NCBI GenBank assembly: GCA_947455145.1
Contig: CANGME010000021.1
Location: 1 to 53,657, forward strand
Length of the DNA stretch: 53,657 bases
Reading direction: 5' to 3'
Source: Comamonadaceae bacterium
GTDB lineage: Bacteria; Pseudomonadota; Gammaproteobacteria; Burkholderiales; Burkholderiaceae_C
Part shown: positions 1 to 8,554 of the stretch, piece after piece
Layout: the number at the start of each line of letters is the position of its first letter
Numbering within the stretch: the first letter of the stretch is position 1
Notes under the pieces: generated by a model
What the model was told of the DNA's origin: nothing
Seen by the model: only the letters and a program-made list of their open reading frames with translations
The model's database searches: none
Translations under genes and position numbers: made by a program

Positions 1-1
1 C

Positions 2-148
2 CACACGTTGGCTCAGACTGGCCTTAGCTGCAGGCTTATCGACGGGGCGGTTGCGCTCACTTTGGTGGATTCCGGTGGGCACAAAGTAAGGGCACAACAC
101 AGAGGTGCCGATCTGGTCTGTGACGAGAGCCAGGTCTTGGTAGAGCGT
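2..148 (-). pseudogene. SDR-family oxidoreductase, internal fragment (5' part missing)
   Basis: Read on the minus strand from about base 148 to the window edge, one frame stays open and gives a peptide containing TLYQDLALVTDQIG, then CPYFVPTGI, then SERNRP. This resembles the part of short-chain dehydrogenases just after the catalytic YxxxK, where SETLYQDL and CPYFVPTGI-like strings are common. The Rossmann N-terminal half should lie to the right, but that DNA encodes a methyltransferase on the other strand, so the gene has lost its start. The C-terminal part runs off the window. The break coincides with a 14-bp inverted repeat. The call rests on family memory of about 48 codons. Confidence 0.55.
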
Positions 149-185
149 CCCAGTAGGCTGACCACATGTCCGCCTACTGGGACGC
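145..185. repeat. 14-bp perfect inverted repeat at the junction of two broken genes
   Basis: The arms GCGTCCCAGTAGGC (145-158) and GCCTACTGGGACGC (172-185) are exact reverse complements around a 13-base spacer. The right arm encodes AYWDA of the methyltransferase remnant, whose ATG (166) sits in the spacer. The left arm lies where the SDR fragment ends. It looks like a small inverted duplication made when the two genes were joined. Confidence 0.7.
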
Positions 186-746
186 ACGCTTTGCCGAAGA
201 CGGCTTCGCCTACGGCACCGAGCCCAACGACCTTTTAGTGTCGGTGACTGCGCAACTGCAATTGGGCGACGCGCTGTGCCTGTGCGAGGGCGAGGGACGC
301 AACGCCACCTACTTGGCGCAACGAGGTTTTCGCCCCGTGGCGGTGGATTTTTCACAAGTCGCGTTGGACAAAGCAAGCGCATTGTCAGCCCAACGCGGCA
401 TCACCCTGCCCACACAGCGCGCCGATCTGGATGGGTTTGACCCCGGCATTGCCCAGTGGGACTTGGTCACCATGATCTTCGGTCAACCCGAACTCAAAAT
501 TCGCCGCGCACTGTACGCACGCATAGCAGCCAGCATGCGGCCCGGTGGTGCTTTGTGTTGGAGACCAAAACGCAAGAAGGGGCTTCGGCTGATAGCCGCT
601 ACCCCGGCGCCGCTTTGCTTTGTGCCTAATTGCAAGGGCTTGACTTTGTGATTGCTCGCGATGGTGAGCGGCTTCTTAAGGAAGGCCGCTATCACGATGG
701 GGTGCAGAGGACGGCGCAAATTCTTGCGGTCAAAAGCTCGACCTGA
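166..746 (+). pseudogene. Class I SAM-dependent methyltransferase, frameshifted and interrupted
   Basis: The first 125 or so codons look like a TehB/thiopurine-type small methyltransferase: a CEGEGRNATYLA motif (SAM-binding motif I), VAVDFS (motif II) and a WDLV segment. After GG near base 550 the frame shifts. The expected continuation FVLETKTQEG is in another frame from about 552, where it runs to an in-frame TAA at 627-629. Past that stop it continues with family-like sequence (LQGLDFVIARDGERLLKEG) to TGA at 744-746. An intact gene would be about 190 codons. The nominal in-frame product would be 161 residues with a scrambled tail. Two independent lesions argue for decay rather than one sequencing error. 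Confidence 0.75.
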
Positions 747-800
747 ATTTTCGCTTTCGACAGAGCTGATCCCTACTTGGTCAACCCAAGTCCGTATCTC

Positions 801-848
801 TTGACATACATCAAATGGTTTCAACCCACGACACCTAGAATAATTTTC
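801..848 (+). promoter_or_regulatory. FNR/NnrR/DNR-type box and promoter for nirK
   Basis: TTGACATACATCAA at 801-814 matches the CRP/FNR-family consensus TTGAT-N4-ATCAA with one mismatch. A -10 element TAGAAT lies at 836-841. A start of transcription near 848 would place the box centre at -40.5, the standard class II activator position. This fits oxygen- or nitric-oxide-controlled expression of nitrite reductase. Which CRP/FNR protein binds cannot be told from the site. Confidence 0.65.
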
Positions 849-874
849 AGGTCAACATCCGTGGGAGAAATCGA

Positions 875-2389
875 ATGCTCAAGCTTCTGTCCATCACCAG
901 TCTTCTTGCCAGCCTTGCGCTGGTTGGCTGCAACCCACAAAGCACCACCAATGCAGCCAGCTCGACCGCTAGTGCTCCCGTTGCCAGCAGCAGCGGTTCT
1001 GCCAAGGGCGACTTTGGTCCGCCGCAGGGGGAGCCGATCAAGGCCGTATTGACCAGCCCGCCCCACGTTCCACCCGCCACAGGGCGCAAGGCCCCCGCCA
1101 AGGTGATTGTGGAGTTGGAGGTGCGCGAGGTTGAGATGGAAATCTCTGAAGGGGTGAAGTACACCTTTTGGACCTTTGGGGGCACCGTGCCGGGCAGCTT
1201 CATCCGGGTGCGCCAGGGTGACACGGTGGAGTTCCACCTGAAGAATCACCCTGACTCCAAAATGCCGCACAACATTGACCTGCACGGGGTCACCGGGCCG
1301 GGAGGTGGTGCGGCGTCCAGCTTTACCGCGCCAGGCCATGAGTCGCAGTTCACCTTCAAGGCATTGAACGCTGGCCTGTACGTGTACCACTGCGCCACAG
1401 CCCCCGTGGGCATGCATGTGGCCAATGGCATGTACGGCCTGATCTTGATTGAGCCGCCCGAAGGCCTGACGCCGGTGGACCACGAGTACTACGTGATGCA
1501 GGGCGACTTCTACACCACCGGCAAGTACCGTGAAAAAGGCCTACAGCCCTTTGACATGCAAAAGGCGATTGACGAGCGCCCCACCTATGTGTTGTTCAAC
1601 GGCTCGGAGTCGGCGCTGATCGGCGACAAGGCCCTCAAGGCCAAGGTGGGCCAAAACGTGCGGCTGTACGTGGGCAACGGTGGGCCCAATCTGGTGTCGA
1701 GCTTTCACGTGATTGGTGAAATTTTTGACCGGGTCTTGTTTGAGGGCGGCTCCAAGTCGCAAGAGAACGTGCAGACCACGCTGGTGCCTGCGGGTGGTGC
1801 GGCGATTGCGGAGTTTCACACCGAAGTGCCGGGCACTTATGTGATCGTGGACCACTCGCTGTTTCGCGCCTTCAACAAAGGGGCCTTGGGCATGATGAAA
1901 GTCGAAGGCCCAGAGAACAAGGCCATCTACTCCGGCAAGGAGGTTGATTCAACCTACCTGGGCGACAAGTCGGCTGACTTGAGCAGCGTGGCCACCGCCA
2001 GCAAAGCGTCGGCTGGCGGCACTCTGACCAAAGACATGCAGATCAAAGCCGGTGGTGCCTTGTTCGCAGGCACTTGTTCTGTGTGCCACCAGGCCAATGG
2101 TGAAGGCTTAGCGGGTGTGTTTCCACCGCTGGCGAAGTCGGATTTTCTGAGCAAAGACCCAACCAAGGCCATTGCCGTGGTGCTCAACGGATTGAGCGGC
2201 GCGGTCAAGGTCAACGGCAAGGACTACAACTCGGTCATGCCGCCTATGAGCCAACTCACCGACGATGAAGTGGCCAACATCCTGACCTACGTGACCAACA
2301 GCTGGGGCAATACCGGAGCCCAGATTTCGCAGGCACAGGTGGCCAAGGTGCGCGCGGGAACGCCTAGGCCACAAGGGGCGGCGCATTGA
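875..2389 (+). CDS. nirK: Copper nitrite reductase with fused C-terminal cytochrome c
   Basis: Reduces nitrite to nitric oxide in denitrification, outside the inner membrane. The 504-residue product begins with a lipoprotein signal whose lipobox is LVGC (Cys19). Two cupredoxin domains follow. Ligands are visible: His132, Cys173, His181 and Met186 for type 1 copper; His137, His172 and His327 for type 2 copper; catalytic Asp135 and His278. A Ser/Thr/Ala-rich linker leads to a class I cytochrome c domain with CSVCH at 401-405 and a distal Met in the VMPPM segment. NirK of about 360 residues plus a 100-residue heme domain is a known fused subtype in which the heme domain supplies electrons. The stop codon overlaps the nirV start. 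An FNR-type box lies upstream. Confidence 0.97.
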   Translation: MLKLLSITSLLASLALVGCNPQSTTNAASSTASAPVASSSGSAKGDFGPPQGEPIKAVLTSPPHVPPATGRKAPAKVIVELEVREVEMEISEGVKYTFWTFGGTVPGSFIRVRQGDTVEFHLKNHPDSKMPHNIDLHGVTGPGGGAASSFTAPGHESQFTFKALNAGLYVYHCATAPVGMHVANGMYGLILIEPPEGLTPVDHEYYVMQGDFYTTGKYREKGLQPFDMQKAIDERPTYVLFNGSESALIGDKALKAKVGQNVRLYVGNGGPNLVSSFHVIGEIFDRVLFEGGSKSQENVQTTLVPAGGAAIAEFHTEVPGTYVIVDHSLFRAFNKGALGMMKVEGPENKAIYSGKEVDSTYLGDKSADLSSVATASKASAGGTLTKDMQIKAGGALFAGTCSVCHQANGEGLAGVFPPLAKSDFLSKDPTKAIAVVLNGLSGAVKVNGKDYNSVMPPMSQLTDDEVANILTYVTNSWGNTGAQISQAQVAKVRAGTPRPQGAAH

Positions 2390-3198
2390 TGTTGCAGCTG
2401 CACCGCACGGCGTTGGTGGTGATGGCGGCTGGCTTTGGTGTTTGCGCTTTGGCCGATCAGCCCACCACCGCGCCGGTGTACAAGCCGCTACCCGCAGGCA
2501 TCTTTAAAACGGTCTTGCCACCTGACGGTAAACAAGGCCTGGCCACCGTCAAACCTTTCTTATTGCGCTCCCTACCCGTGAGCAATGCCGAGTTTGCAAA
2601 CTTCATTCAAAAATCCCCTGAATGGCATCCGAAACAAGTGGCGTCGATTTTTGCCGACGGCCAGTATTTGAACCATTGGCCTGCGTCGGGGCTGCCCAAC
2701 CCAGCGCAACTCAAGCAACCAGTCACCAACGTCAGCTGGTTTGCAGCCCAGGCGTATTGCGAAAGCGAAGGCGCGCGGCTGCCCACCTGGCATGAGTGGG
2801 AATATGCCGCCGCTGCCGACACCAAACGAGTGGATGCAAGAAACGATCCGGCCTGGCGCGAACGCATCTTGTCCTGGTACAGCCGCAAGTCCGCCCCGCT
2901 GCCCAACGTGGGGGTCGCTGAGAAAAACATCTACGGCCTGCATGACCTGCACGGCATGATCTGGGAGTGGGTGCACGACGCCAGCGCGTTGATGGTCAGC
3001 GGCGACAGCCGCAACCAGGGCGACCCCGACACTTTGCAGTTTTGTGGTGCGGGTGCCTTGTCGGCCAATGACCGCGAGAACTACCCTGTGCTGATGCGCA
3101 TCGCCCTACTGTCTTCACTGGGTGCGGCCAGCACCACGCGCAATCTCGGGTTCCGGTGCGCCAAAGAATTGAAAATGAACGAAGGAAACAAAAAATGA
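2389..3198 (+). CDS. nirV: NirV, formylglycine-generating-enzyme-like protein
   Basis: A 269-residue SUMF1/FGE-sulfatase-domain protein with an N-terminal signal peptide ([19 protein letters not shown]..). The family hallmarks VSWFAAQAYCESEGARLP, WHEWEYAA, a GMIWEW-like motif and a terminal LGFRCA are present. Proteins of this type next to nirK are called NirV; their exact role in nitrite reductase maturation is not settled. The ATG at 2389 overlaps the nirK stop by one base (TGATG), so I prefer it to the in-frame TTG three bases earlier. The 3' end overlaps the SCO gene (ATGA), indicating translational coupling of all three genes. Confidence 0.9.
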   Translation: MLQLHRTALVVMAAGFGVCALADQPTTAPVYKPLPAGIFKTVLPPDGKQGLATVKPFLLRSLPVSNAEFANFIQKSPEWHPKQVASIFADGQYLNHWPASGLPNPAQLKQPVTNVSWFAAQAYCESEGARLPTWHEWEYAAAADTKRVDARNDPAWRERILSWYSRKSAPLPNVGVAEKNIYGLHDLHGMIWEWVHDASALMVSGDSRNQGDPDTLQFCGAGALSANDRENYPVLMRIALLSSLGAASTTRNLGFRCAKELKMNEGNKK

Positions 3199-3782
3199 AC
3201 CGCGCTCACTTCATAAGGCTGGCACTGCTGGCCCCCACTTTGATGGCATGGCAGCTCCAAGGCCACTGTGCACAACCCGGTTTGCCAGGCAGCTCCGTCT
3301 ATCAGCTCAAAGTGCCGCTGGTGGACCAAGATGCCAACCCAAGCCGCTGGGACGAAGCGCCCAAAGGCCCACGCATCGTCAGCATGTTTTACAGCAACTG
3401 CGACTTCGTCTGCCCGATGCTATTTGAAGCCATCCGAAACGTAGAGACCGCGCTGCCCGCTGAATCACGCCAGCGACTGAGCGTGGGCTTGATCTCGCTA
3501 GACCCCAAGCGCGACACCCCCGCCGCGCTGAAAAAAACCGCCAACCAGCGTGGTGCTGACGAGACCCGCTGGCGCTTGTACCGGGCTGACGCTGCCGATG
3601 TGCGCAAACTCGCCGCCACGCTGGGCATTCAGTATCGGCAACTCTCGGGCGGAGAATTCAACCACTCGACGGTGCTGATCTTGCTGGACGCCCAGGGGCG
3701 AGTCATTGCGCGAACCGAAAAAATTGCCAGTATTGACCCAGTCTTTATGAAGGCGGTGCGAACCCAAACCGCCAAAGATTGA
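3195..3782 (+). CDS. SCO1/SenC family copper chaperone/thiol protein
   Basis: A 195-residue thioredoxin-fold protein with a signal sequence. It has the SCO copper-binding pair CxxxC (Cys69 and Cys73 in SNCDFVCPM) and the conserved downstream His157 (EFNHSTVL). SCO proteins deliver copper to, or reduce, copper centres, classically CuA of cytochrome oxidase. Its place as third gene of nirK-nirV suggests it loads or protects copper of NirK (inference). The ATG overlaps the nirV stop as ATGA, which fixes the start and excludes the longer reading from 3156. Confidence 0.9.
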   Translation: MNRAHFIRLALLAPTLMAWQLQGHCAQPGLPGSSVYQLKVPLVDQDANPSRWDEAPKGPRIVSMFYSNCDFVCPMLFEAIRNVETALPAESRQRLSVGLISLDPKRDTPAALKKTANQRGADETRWRLYRADAADVRKLAATLGIQYRQLSGGEFNHSTVLILLDAQGRVIARTEKIASIDPVFMKAVRTQTAKD

Positions 3783-3883
3783 TCCCTGTGTTGGAAAAAA
3801 AGCCTGGACAATCAGTGTTCAGTCTTTTCAATCTCATCGTGTTTACGATACGGGGCCAACACCACCACTGACCGGAGACGTCA

Positions 3884-4366
3884 TTGAACACCATCGAAAA
3901 CGACCAACCTGCGGCGCCATCGCCTACATCTCCCCCCTACGGGCCACCCATTTCGCTAGACCTGGCCCGCCAAGTCTGTGCAGGGGCTGAAGAGCTGGCA
4001 CGGACCAAGGGCTGGAAGATGTGCATCGCCGTGGTGAACAGCTCGGGGCATCTGGTCGTCTTTCACAAGATGGACGATGTGCACTACGCCAGCATTGCGG
4101 TGGCGCAGGCCAAAGCGCTATGCGCCGTCAACTTCAAGCGCCCGACCAAGGTGTTTGAGGACGCCATTGCGGCGGGCGGGGCGGGTCTGCGGCTGTTGGC
4201 CATTGAGGGCATGTGCCCGATGGAGGGCGGCATTCCGCTGTTGCAAGACGGTGCAGTCATCGGGGCGATTGGTGTCTCTGGCGTGCAGTCGGCTGAGGAT
4301 GGGCAGGCGGCACAGGCCGGGGCCAGTGTGGTTCAACCCAGCTCTGGCGCAATCACTTCAGCGTAA
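3884..4366 (+). CDS. GlcG/HbpS family heme-binding-like protein (DUF336)
   Basis: A 160-residue protein of the GlcG/HbpS family: a core of LARQVCAGAEELARTKG, AVVNSSGHLVVFHKMD, and a C-terminal GGIPLLQDGAVIGAIGVSG loop typical of DUF336. Members bind heme or small ligands, and many are annotated only by linkage to glycolate genes; no such genes are here. The proposed start is TTG at 3884, because no in-frame ATG precedes the conserved domain and GGAG lies 6 bases upstream. The first 25 residues are Pro/Ser-rich with no signal peptide. Its 3' end overlaps the convergent sbcB by 34 bases. Specific function unknown. Confidence 0.8.
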   Translation: MNTIENDQPAAPSPTSPPYGPPISLDLARQVCAGAEELARTKGWKMCIAVVNSSGHLVVFHKMDDVHYASIAVAQAKALCAVNFKRPTKVFEDAIAAGGAGLRLLAIEGMCPMEGGIPLLQDGAVIGAIGVSGVQSAEDGQAAQAGASVVQPSSGAITSA

Positions 4367-5787
4367 TCAGACAGCGCACCCAAAATCGCCTCGCCCCGCG
4401 CATCAGCCGTCTCAGACAAAGTATCCAACTCAGCCAGCAGCGCATCGACATTGCGCGCACCGCCCTCGCCCTCCAGCAAGCGAGCAGCGCGGTGTGCTTC
4501 CCAGCGTTCGGCCTCTTCGGGTGACAGCGTGTCGGGGAAATTGCGGGCGCGGTAGCGAAACAGCAACTCCCCCAGGCGCTCATCATCAAAGCCGATGCGG
4601 CTGTGGGCCAGCTCTGCGGGTGACAGGGCGCGGAGCTGGTTGAGCCGCCTGCGGTCGGCGTTGTTGATGAAACCGCCGTAAAGGTCTTCGTCCACGTCGG
4701 GGGTGGCTTCTTGGGGGCGGCTGAAGACCTCGGGCCAGATGGCACTCATGTCGGGCAGTGCGCGGGCTTTCTCGGCGTTGTCCAGCGCGGCCTCGATGTC
4801 CACACCCCACTTGGCGGCCATCGCATCAGAGAGCGTTTTGAGCTTGCGCACCACCATGGGTGATTTATTGAGGTGCACCGACTTGAGGGGTAGGCGAGTC
4901 ACGCCTTCAGGCAAGTCGGCGGACTTGCTGAACAGGCGCTGGCGCAGCGTGGCCACGTCCAGCAGCGCCAGCTCGCTTGGGTCGTGGGCCAAGTCCCAGG
5001 CCAGCAGCTCGTTTTTATTGGTGGGGTGCGTGGCCAGCGGCCACATGACGGCCAGGCAGCCACGATCGGGCGGGAACATGCCGGTGATGTGCAAAAACGG
5101 TTGCGCCATTTGCGCGCTGGTGGGCAGGCCCAGCTCGGCCGCAACGCGGTCTTTTTTGTGCAGGCCCAAGCAAAAATCAAACAGCTTGGGCTGCTTGTCA
5201 CGAATCAACCTGGCCAGGGCGATGGTGGCGCGCACGTCAGACAGGGCATCGTGCGCGGCCTCGTGCAGCAGGCCGTTGGCGCGGGCCAGGTCTTCAAGCT
5301 TGAAGCTGGGTTTGCCGTCGTCTTTGAGCGGCCACTGGATGCCCTCTGGCCGCAGCGCATAGGCCATGCGCACCACGTCGAGAATGTCCCAGCGCCCGCA
5401 GTCGTTTTGCCACTCGCGCCCATAGGGGTCGATCAGGTTGCGCCAGAACATGAAGCGCGTGACCTCGTCGTCAAAACGGATGGTGTTGTAGCCCACGCCA
5501 ATGGTGCCGGGCTGGGCCAGCAGCGACTCGATGCGCGCGGCAAAGGCGTGCTCGGGCAGGCCGTGCGCCAAGCAATGCTGGGGGGTGATGCCGGTGATGA
5601 GACAAGAAGTGGGGTCAGGCAGGTAGTCGTTGGCGGGCTGGCAGTAGATCATCACCGGCTCGCCAATATCGTTCAACTCGGCGTCGGTGCGGATGCCGGC
5701 AAACTGCGCGGGCCGGTCGCGGCGCGTGTTGAGGCCGAAGGTCTCGTAATCGTGCCAGAGGAAGGTGTGATGGGCGGGGAAGGTCAT
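4333..5787 (-). CDS. sbcB: Exodeoxyribonuclease I
   Basis: A single-strand 3'-5' DNA exonuclease of the DEDD superfamily used in recombination and repair. The 484-residue protein opens MTFPAHHTFLWHDYETFG, giving the ExoI motif with Asp13 and Glu15. The GVGYNTIRFDDE segment and HDALSDVRATIALARLI supply the further acidic and His residues. The middle and C-terminal SH3-like and helical parts follow the family order, and the length is typical (E. coli 475). I placed the start at 5787; the open frame continues far upstream but there it is antisense to the aldehyde dehydrogenase gene. Convergent with the GlcG-like gene. Confidence 0.95.
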   Translation of the reverse strand: MTFPAHHTFLWHDYETFGLNTRRDRPAQFAGIRTDAELNDIGEPVMIYCQPANDYLPDPTSCLITGITPQHCLAHGLPEHAFAARIESLLAQPGTIGVGYNTIRFDDEVTRFMFWRNLIDPYGREWQNDCGRWDILDVVRMAYALRPEGIQWPLKDDGKPSFKLEDLARANGLLHEAAHDALSDVRATIALARLIRDKQPKLFDFCLGLHKKDRVAAELGLPTSAQMAQPFLHITGMFPPDRGCLAVMWPLATHPTNKNELLAWDLAHDPSELALLDVATLRQRLFSKSADLPEGVTRLPLKSVHLNKSPMVVRKLKTLSDAMAAKWGVDIEAALDNAEKARALPDMSAIWPEVFSRPQEATPDVDEDLYGGFINNADRRRLNQLRALSPAELAHSRIGFDDERLGELLFRYRARNFPDTLSPEEAERWEAHRAARLLEGEGGARNVDALLAELDTLSETADARGEAILGALSDYAEVIAPELG

Positions 5788-5880
5788 TGGCTGATTGTGC
5801 CCGGTCAGTAGGCAGCAAATGGATGGTGCAAGAATGACAAAGTATCCAGAATAGAATGAATTTTTAGAGACCCCAGCGCG

Positions 5881-7284
5881 ATGAACCTCACCGAATTGAC
5901 CCAAGCGCTGGCCTTGCAGCGAGCAGCCTACCAAGCCCAGCCCGTGCCGGATTACGCCAGCCGCTGCGCCGACCTTAAAAAACTCAACCAGTTTTTGAGC
6001 GAACACCAAGAGGCCATCTGCTCCGCCATCTCGGCAGACTACGGCCACCGTTCGCGTCACGAAACCCTGCTGTTTGAAATCGCCCCCGCGCAAAGCGCCA
6101 TCGAGCACACGCTCAAGCACCTCAAACGCTGGATGCGCCCGCAATCTCGCGCGGTGGATCGCATCGCTTTTGGCTTGGCCAGCAACCGCGTGGTGCCCCA
6201 GCCGCTGGGCGTGGTGGGCGTGATCAACCCCTGGAACTTCCCCATCAACCTGAGCTTTGGCGCGCTCACTGCGATCTTTGCCGCAGGCAACCGCGCCATG
6301 GTCAAGATGAGTGAGAACTCGCGCCAACTCACGCAGATACTCATGGCAAAAATGCCAGCGTATTTTCCGCCCGAAAAACTGCTTTTCATTGACGAAACGG
6401 GGGGCGTAGGTGCGGTGTTTTCTGGCTTAGCTTTTGACCACCTCATGTTCACAGGATCGGGCGCAACCGGTCGGCTGGTCATGACGGCTGCGGCGCGAAA
6501 CTTATGCCCGGTCACGATGGAGTTAGGTGGCAAATCACCGGCGATTGTGTTGGACGATTTCGACCTGTCGACTGTGGCATCACGCATCCTGTACGCCAAG
6601 CTGGTCAACGCAGGCCAGATTTGCACCACGGTGGATCACGTGTACGTGCCGCGCGCCAAAGTGGCCGCGTTTGTAGCCCTGTGCCAAGCCCTGGCCAAGG
6701 CGCGCTACCCCAGCTTGGCCTCACCCGACTACACCGCCATCATCAACGACAGCGCCTACGCGCGCTTGTTGCAAGCCCTTGAGCAAGCTCGCGCCACAGG
6801 TGCAGAGGTAATCAACCTGATCGGCGGCGACACGGGCCACGCAGGCAGCCGAAAAATCGCGCCGCACGTGGTGGTGAACCCGGATGCCAACGGTGCGCTG
6901 ATGCAGCATGAAATTTTTGGCCCCATCTTGCCCATCGTGCCCTATGACTCGGTGCAAGAGGTGGTGAACGCCATCAACGCCAGACCGCGCCCCTTGGCGT
7001 TTTACCCGTTCACGAACGACCGCGCACTGATCGATGATTTGCTCACCCAAGTCATGTCAGGCGGTGTGTCCATCAACGACGCGCTGTTTCACGGCGGTCA
7101 GCACGACCTGCCCTTTGGCGGCGTGGGCGAGTCGGGCATGGGCCACTACCACGGGCGATACGGCTTTGAAACCTTCTCCAAAATGCGGCCCATCTTTCAC
7201 CAAAGCCGCTGGGCCATGACGCCCCTGCTCTTCCCGCCTTACGGCAAAACCATAGACCGCGTTTTGCGGTTTTTTATCCGCTAA
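5881..7284 (+). CDS. Coniferyl-aldehyde dehydrogenase-type NAD(P)+ aldehyde dehydrogenase
   Basis: A 467-residue aldehyde dehydrogenase. Visible catalytic elements are oxyanion Asn119 in NPWNFP, general base Glu214 in MELGGKSP and nucleophile Cys248 in NAGQICTT. The N-terminal spacing and the C-terminal hydrophobic tail (FPPYGKTIDRVLRFFIR) match class 3-like or coniferyl-aldehyde (CalB) enzymes that oxidise aromatic or fatty aldehydes. Substrate cannot be fixed from sequence. earP starts 15 bases downstream on the same strand, so the two may share a transcript. A membrane-associating tail is plausible for this subfamily. Confidence 0.88.
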   Translation: MNLTELTQALALQRAAYQAQPVPDYASRCADLKKLNQFLSEHQEAICSAISADYGHRSRHETLLFEIAPAQSAIEHTLKHLKRWMRPQSRAVDRIAFGLASNRVVPQPLGVVGVINPWNFPINLSFGALTAIFAAGNRAMVKMSENSRQLTQILMAKMPAYFPPEKLLFIDETGGVGAVFSGLAFDHLMFTGSGATGRLVMTAAARNLCPVTMELGGKSPAIVLDDFDLSTVASRILYAKLVNAGQICTTVDHVYVPRAKVAAFVALCQALAKARYPSLASPDYTAIINDSAYARLLQALEQARATGAEVINLIGGDTGHAGSRKIAPHVVVNPDANGALMQHEIFGPILPIVPYDSVQEVVNAINARPRPLAFYPFTNDRALIDDLLTQVMSGGVSINDALFHGGQHDLPFGGVGESGMGHYHGRYGFETFSKMRPIFHQSRWAMTPLLFPPYGKTIDRVLRFFIR

Positions 7285-7299
7285 AAGGCTGATCACGCC

Positions 7300-8415
7300 A
7301 TGACGGCCCCATCACCCCAGCCCGCACTGCTGTGGGACATCTTCTGCCAAGTCATAGACAACCACGGCGACCTGGGCGTGTGCTGGCGCTTGAGCTGCCA
7401 GCTCGCAGCGCGGGGTCAGCGCGTGCGCCTGTGGGTAGACGATGCCAGCGCCCTGAGCTGGATGGCCCCGGGTGGCTGCCCCGGTGTTGATGTCAAGGCT
7501 TGGACGACTGTGCTGGATTTGCAAGGACTCACGCCTGGGGACGTATGGGTCGAAGCCTTCGGTTGTGAGATTGCTCCTGAATTTATAGCTGCTAACGCAA
7601 GTGAAATAAGGCCTACAGGCCTAAAACCTACATGGATTAACCTCGAATACCTGTCTGCACAGGCCTATGTGGAGCGCAACCACGGTTTGACTTCTCCCGT
7701 GATGCACGGCCCCGGTGCAGGCTTGATCAAACACTTTTTCTACCCCGGCTTCACGCCACGCACCGGCGGACTGCTGCGCGAGGCCAATCTGCTTGACCGG
7801 CAAGCCCACTTTGACCGCGATGCTTGGTTGAACACCCTCCACATCACTCGCCGCACAGATCAACGATTGGTCTCGCTGTTTTGCTACGAGCCCAGCGCCC
7901 TGCCAGACCTGCTGGCACAACTCGCCAGTGACGACACACCCACACGCCTGCTCGTCACCGCAGGCCGCGCCACAAGTGCTGTGCAAGCTGAAATTGAGCA
8001 TAAAAACAGGCTCCAGCCATTATGGAATTTGAGTGAGCAGCTATCAATTTCATATCTACCCTACCTCAGCCAAACTGATTTTGACCACCTGCTGTGGGCC
8101 TGTGATTTGAATTGTGTGCGCGGTGAAGACTCGCTGGTACGCGCCCTGTGGGCGGGCAAGCCCTTCGTCTGGCACATCTACCCGCAATTTGATGACGCGC
8201 ACCATGACAAGCTCAGCGCCTTCTTGGATTGGCTGCACGCACCCGAATCACTGCGCCAATTTCACCTGCGCTGGAACGGCGTTAACGATGCGCCTTTGGG
8301 TTCTTTGGCCTTGCCCGACTGGGCTGAAGTCACCCGTGCAGCGCACCAAGGCCTGTGGCAGCAAGACGATCTGGTGAGCCAGTTGCTGGGGTTTGTCACC
8401 TCGCACTGGGTCTGA
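7300..8415 (+). CDS. earP: EF-P arginine rhamnosyltransferase EarP
   Basis: Transfers rhamnose from dTDP-rhamnose to Arg32 of elongation factor P, which relieves ribosome stalling at polyproline. The 371-residue protein starts with the family signature WDIFCQVIDNHGDLGVCWRL and has the C-terminal nucleotide-sugar site CVRGEDSLVRALWAGKPFVWHIYPQ containing the conserved Asp, Arg and Glu residues. Length agrees with the family (about 375). efp follows 139 bases downstream, the usual arrangement. The coding sequence carries two copies of a dispersed short repeat (7570-7625 and 7991-8056) yet stays in frame. Confidence 0.96.
   Translation: MTAPSPQPALLWDIFCQVIDNHGDLGVCWRLSCQLAARGQRVRLWVDDASALSWMAPGGCPGVDVKAWTTVLDLQGLTPGDVWVEAFGCEIAPEFIAANASEIRPTGLKPTWINLEYLSAQAYVERNHGLTSPVMHGPGAGLIKHFFYPGFTPRTGGLLREANLLDRQAHFDRDAWLNTLHITRRTDQRLVSLFCYEPSALPDLLAQLASDDTPTRLLVTAGRATSAVQAEIEHKNRLQPLWNLSEQLSISYLPYLSQTDFDHLLWACDLNCVRGEDSLVRALWAGKPFVWHIYPQFDDAHHDKLSAFLDWLHAPESLRQFHLRWNGVNDAPLGSLALPDWAEVTRAAHQGLWQQDDLVSQLLGFVTSHWV
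7570..7625 (+). repeat. Dispersed Comamonadaceae-type short repeat, copy A (inside earP)
   Basis: Contains TAGCTGCT (7586-7593), a 16-base middle, then GGCCTACAG (7610-7618). The same two boxes with the same 16-base spacing occur at 49301-49333 inside dnaX. Base composition is more AT-rich than the surrounding gene. Outer limits are approximate. Confidence 0.6.
7991..8056 (-). repeat. Dispersed short repeat, copy B (inside earP, inverted)
   Basis: On the minus strand this reads AAATTGATAGCTGCT, 17 bases ending ATAAT, then GGCTGGAGCC and a T-rich end. It matches the layout of copies A and C but in opposite orientation (TAGCTGCT is the complement of 8036-8043). The limits are approximate and the second box is diverged. 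Confidence 0.55.
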
Positions 8416-8554
8416 GCCACGAGCCGGGCTCAAAAAGCATTAAAATTCAAGGCTTTGCGGGAATTAAGCGGATATTTTGTCCACCCCCGCACCGACCTGC
8501 CGCAAGATATCGCGTACCCACGGATTGAACGGCCTCCTGACTGGAAACATCCTT

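Noticed and set aside
5788-6327. N-terminal extension of the sbcB frame
   Set aside because: It is antisense to the aldehyde dehydrogenase coding region, and the exonuclease I family begins at the Met at 5787.
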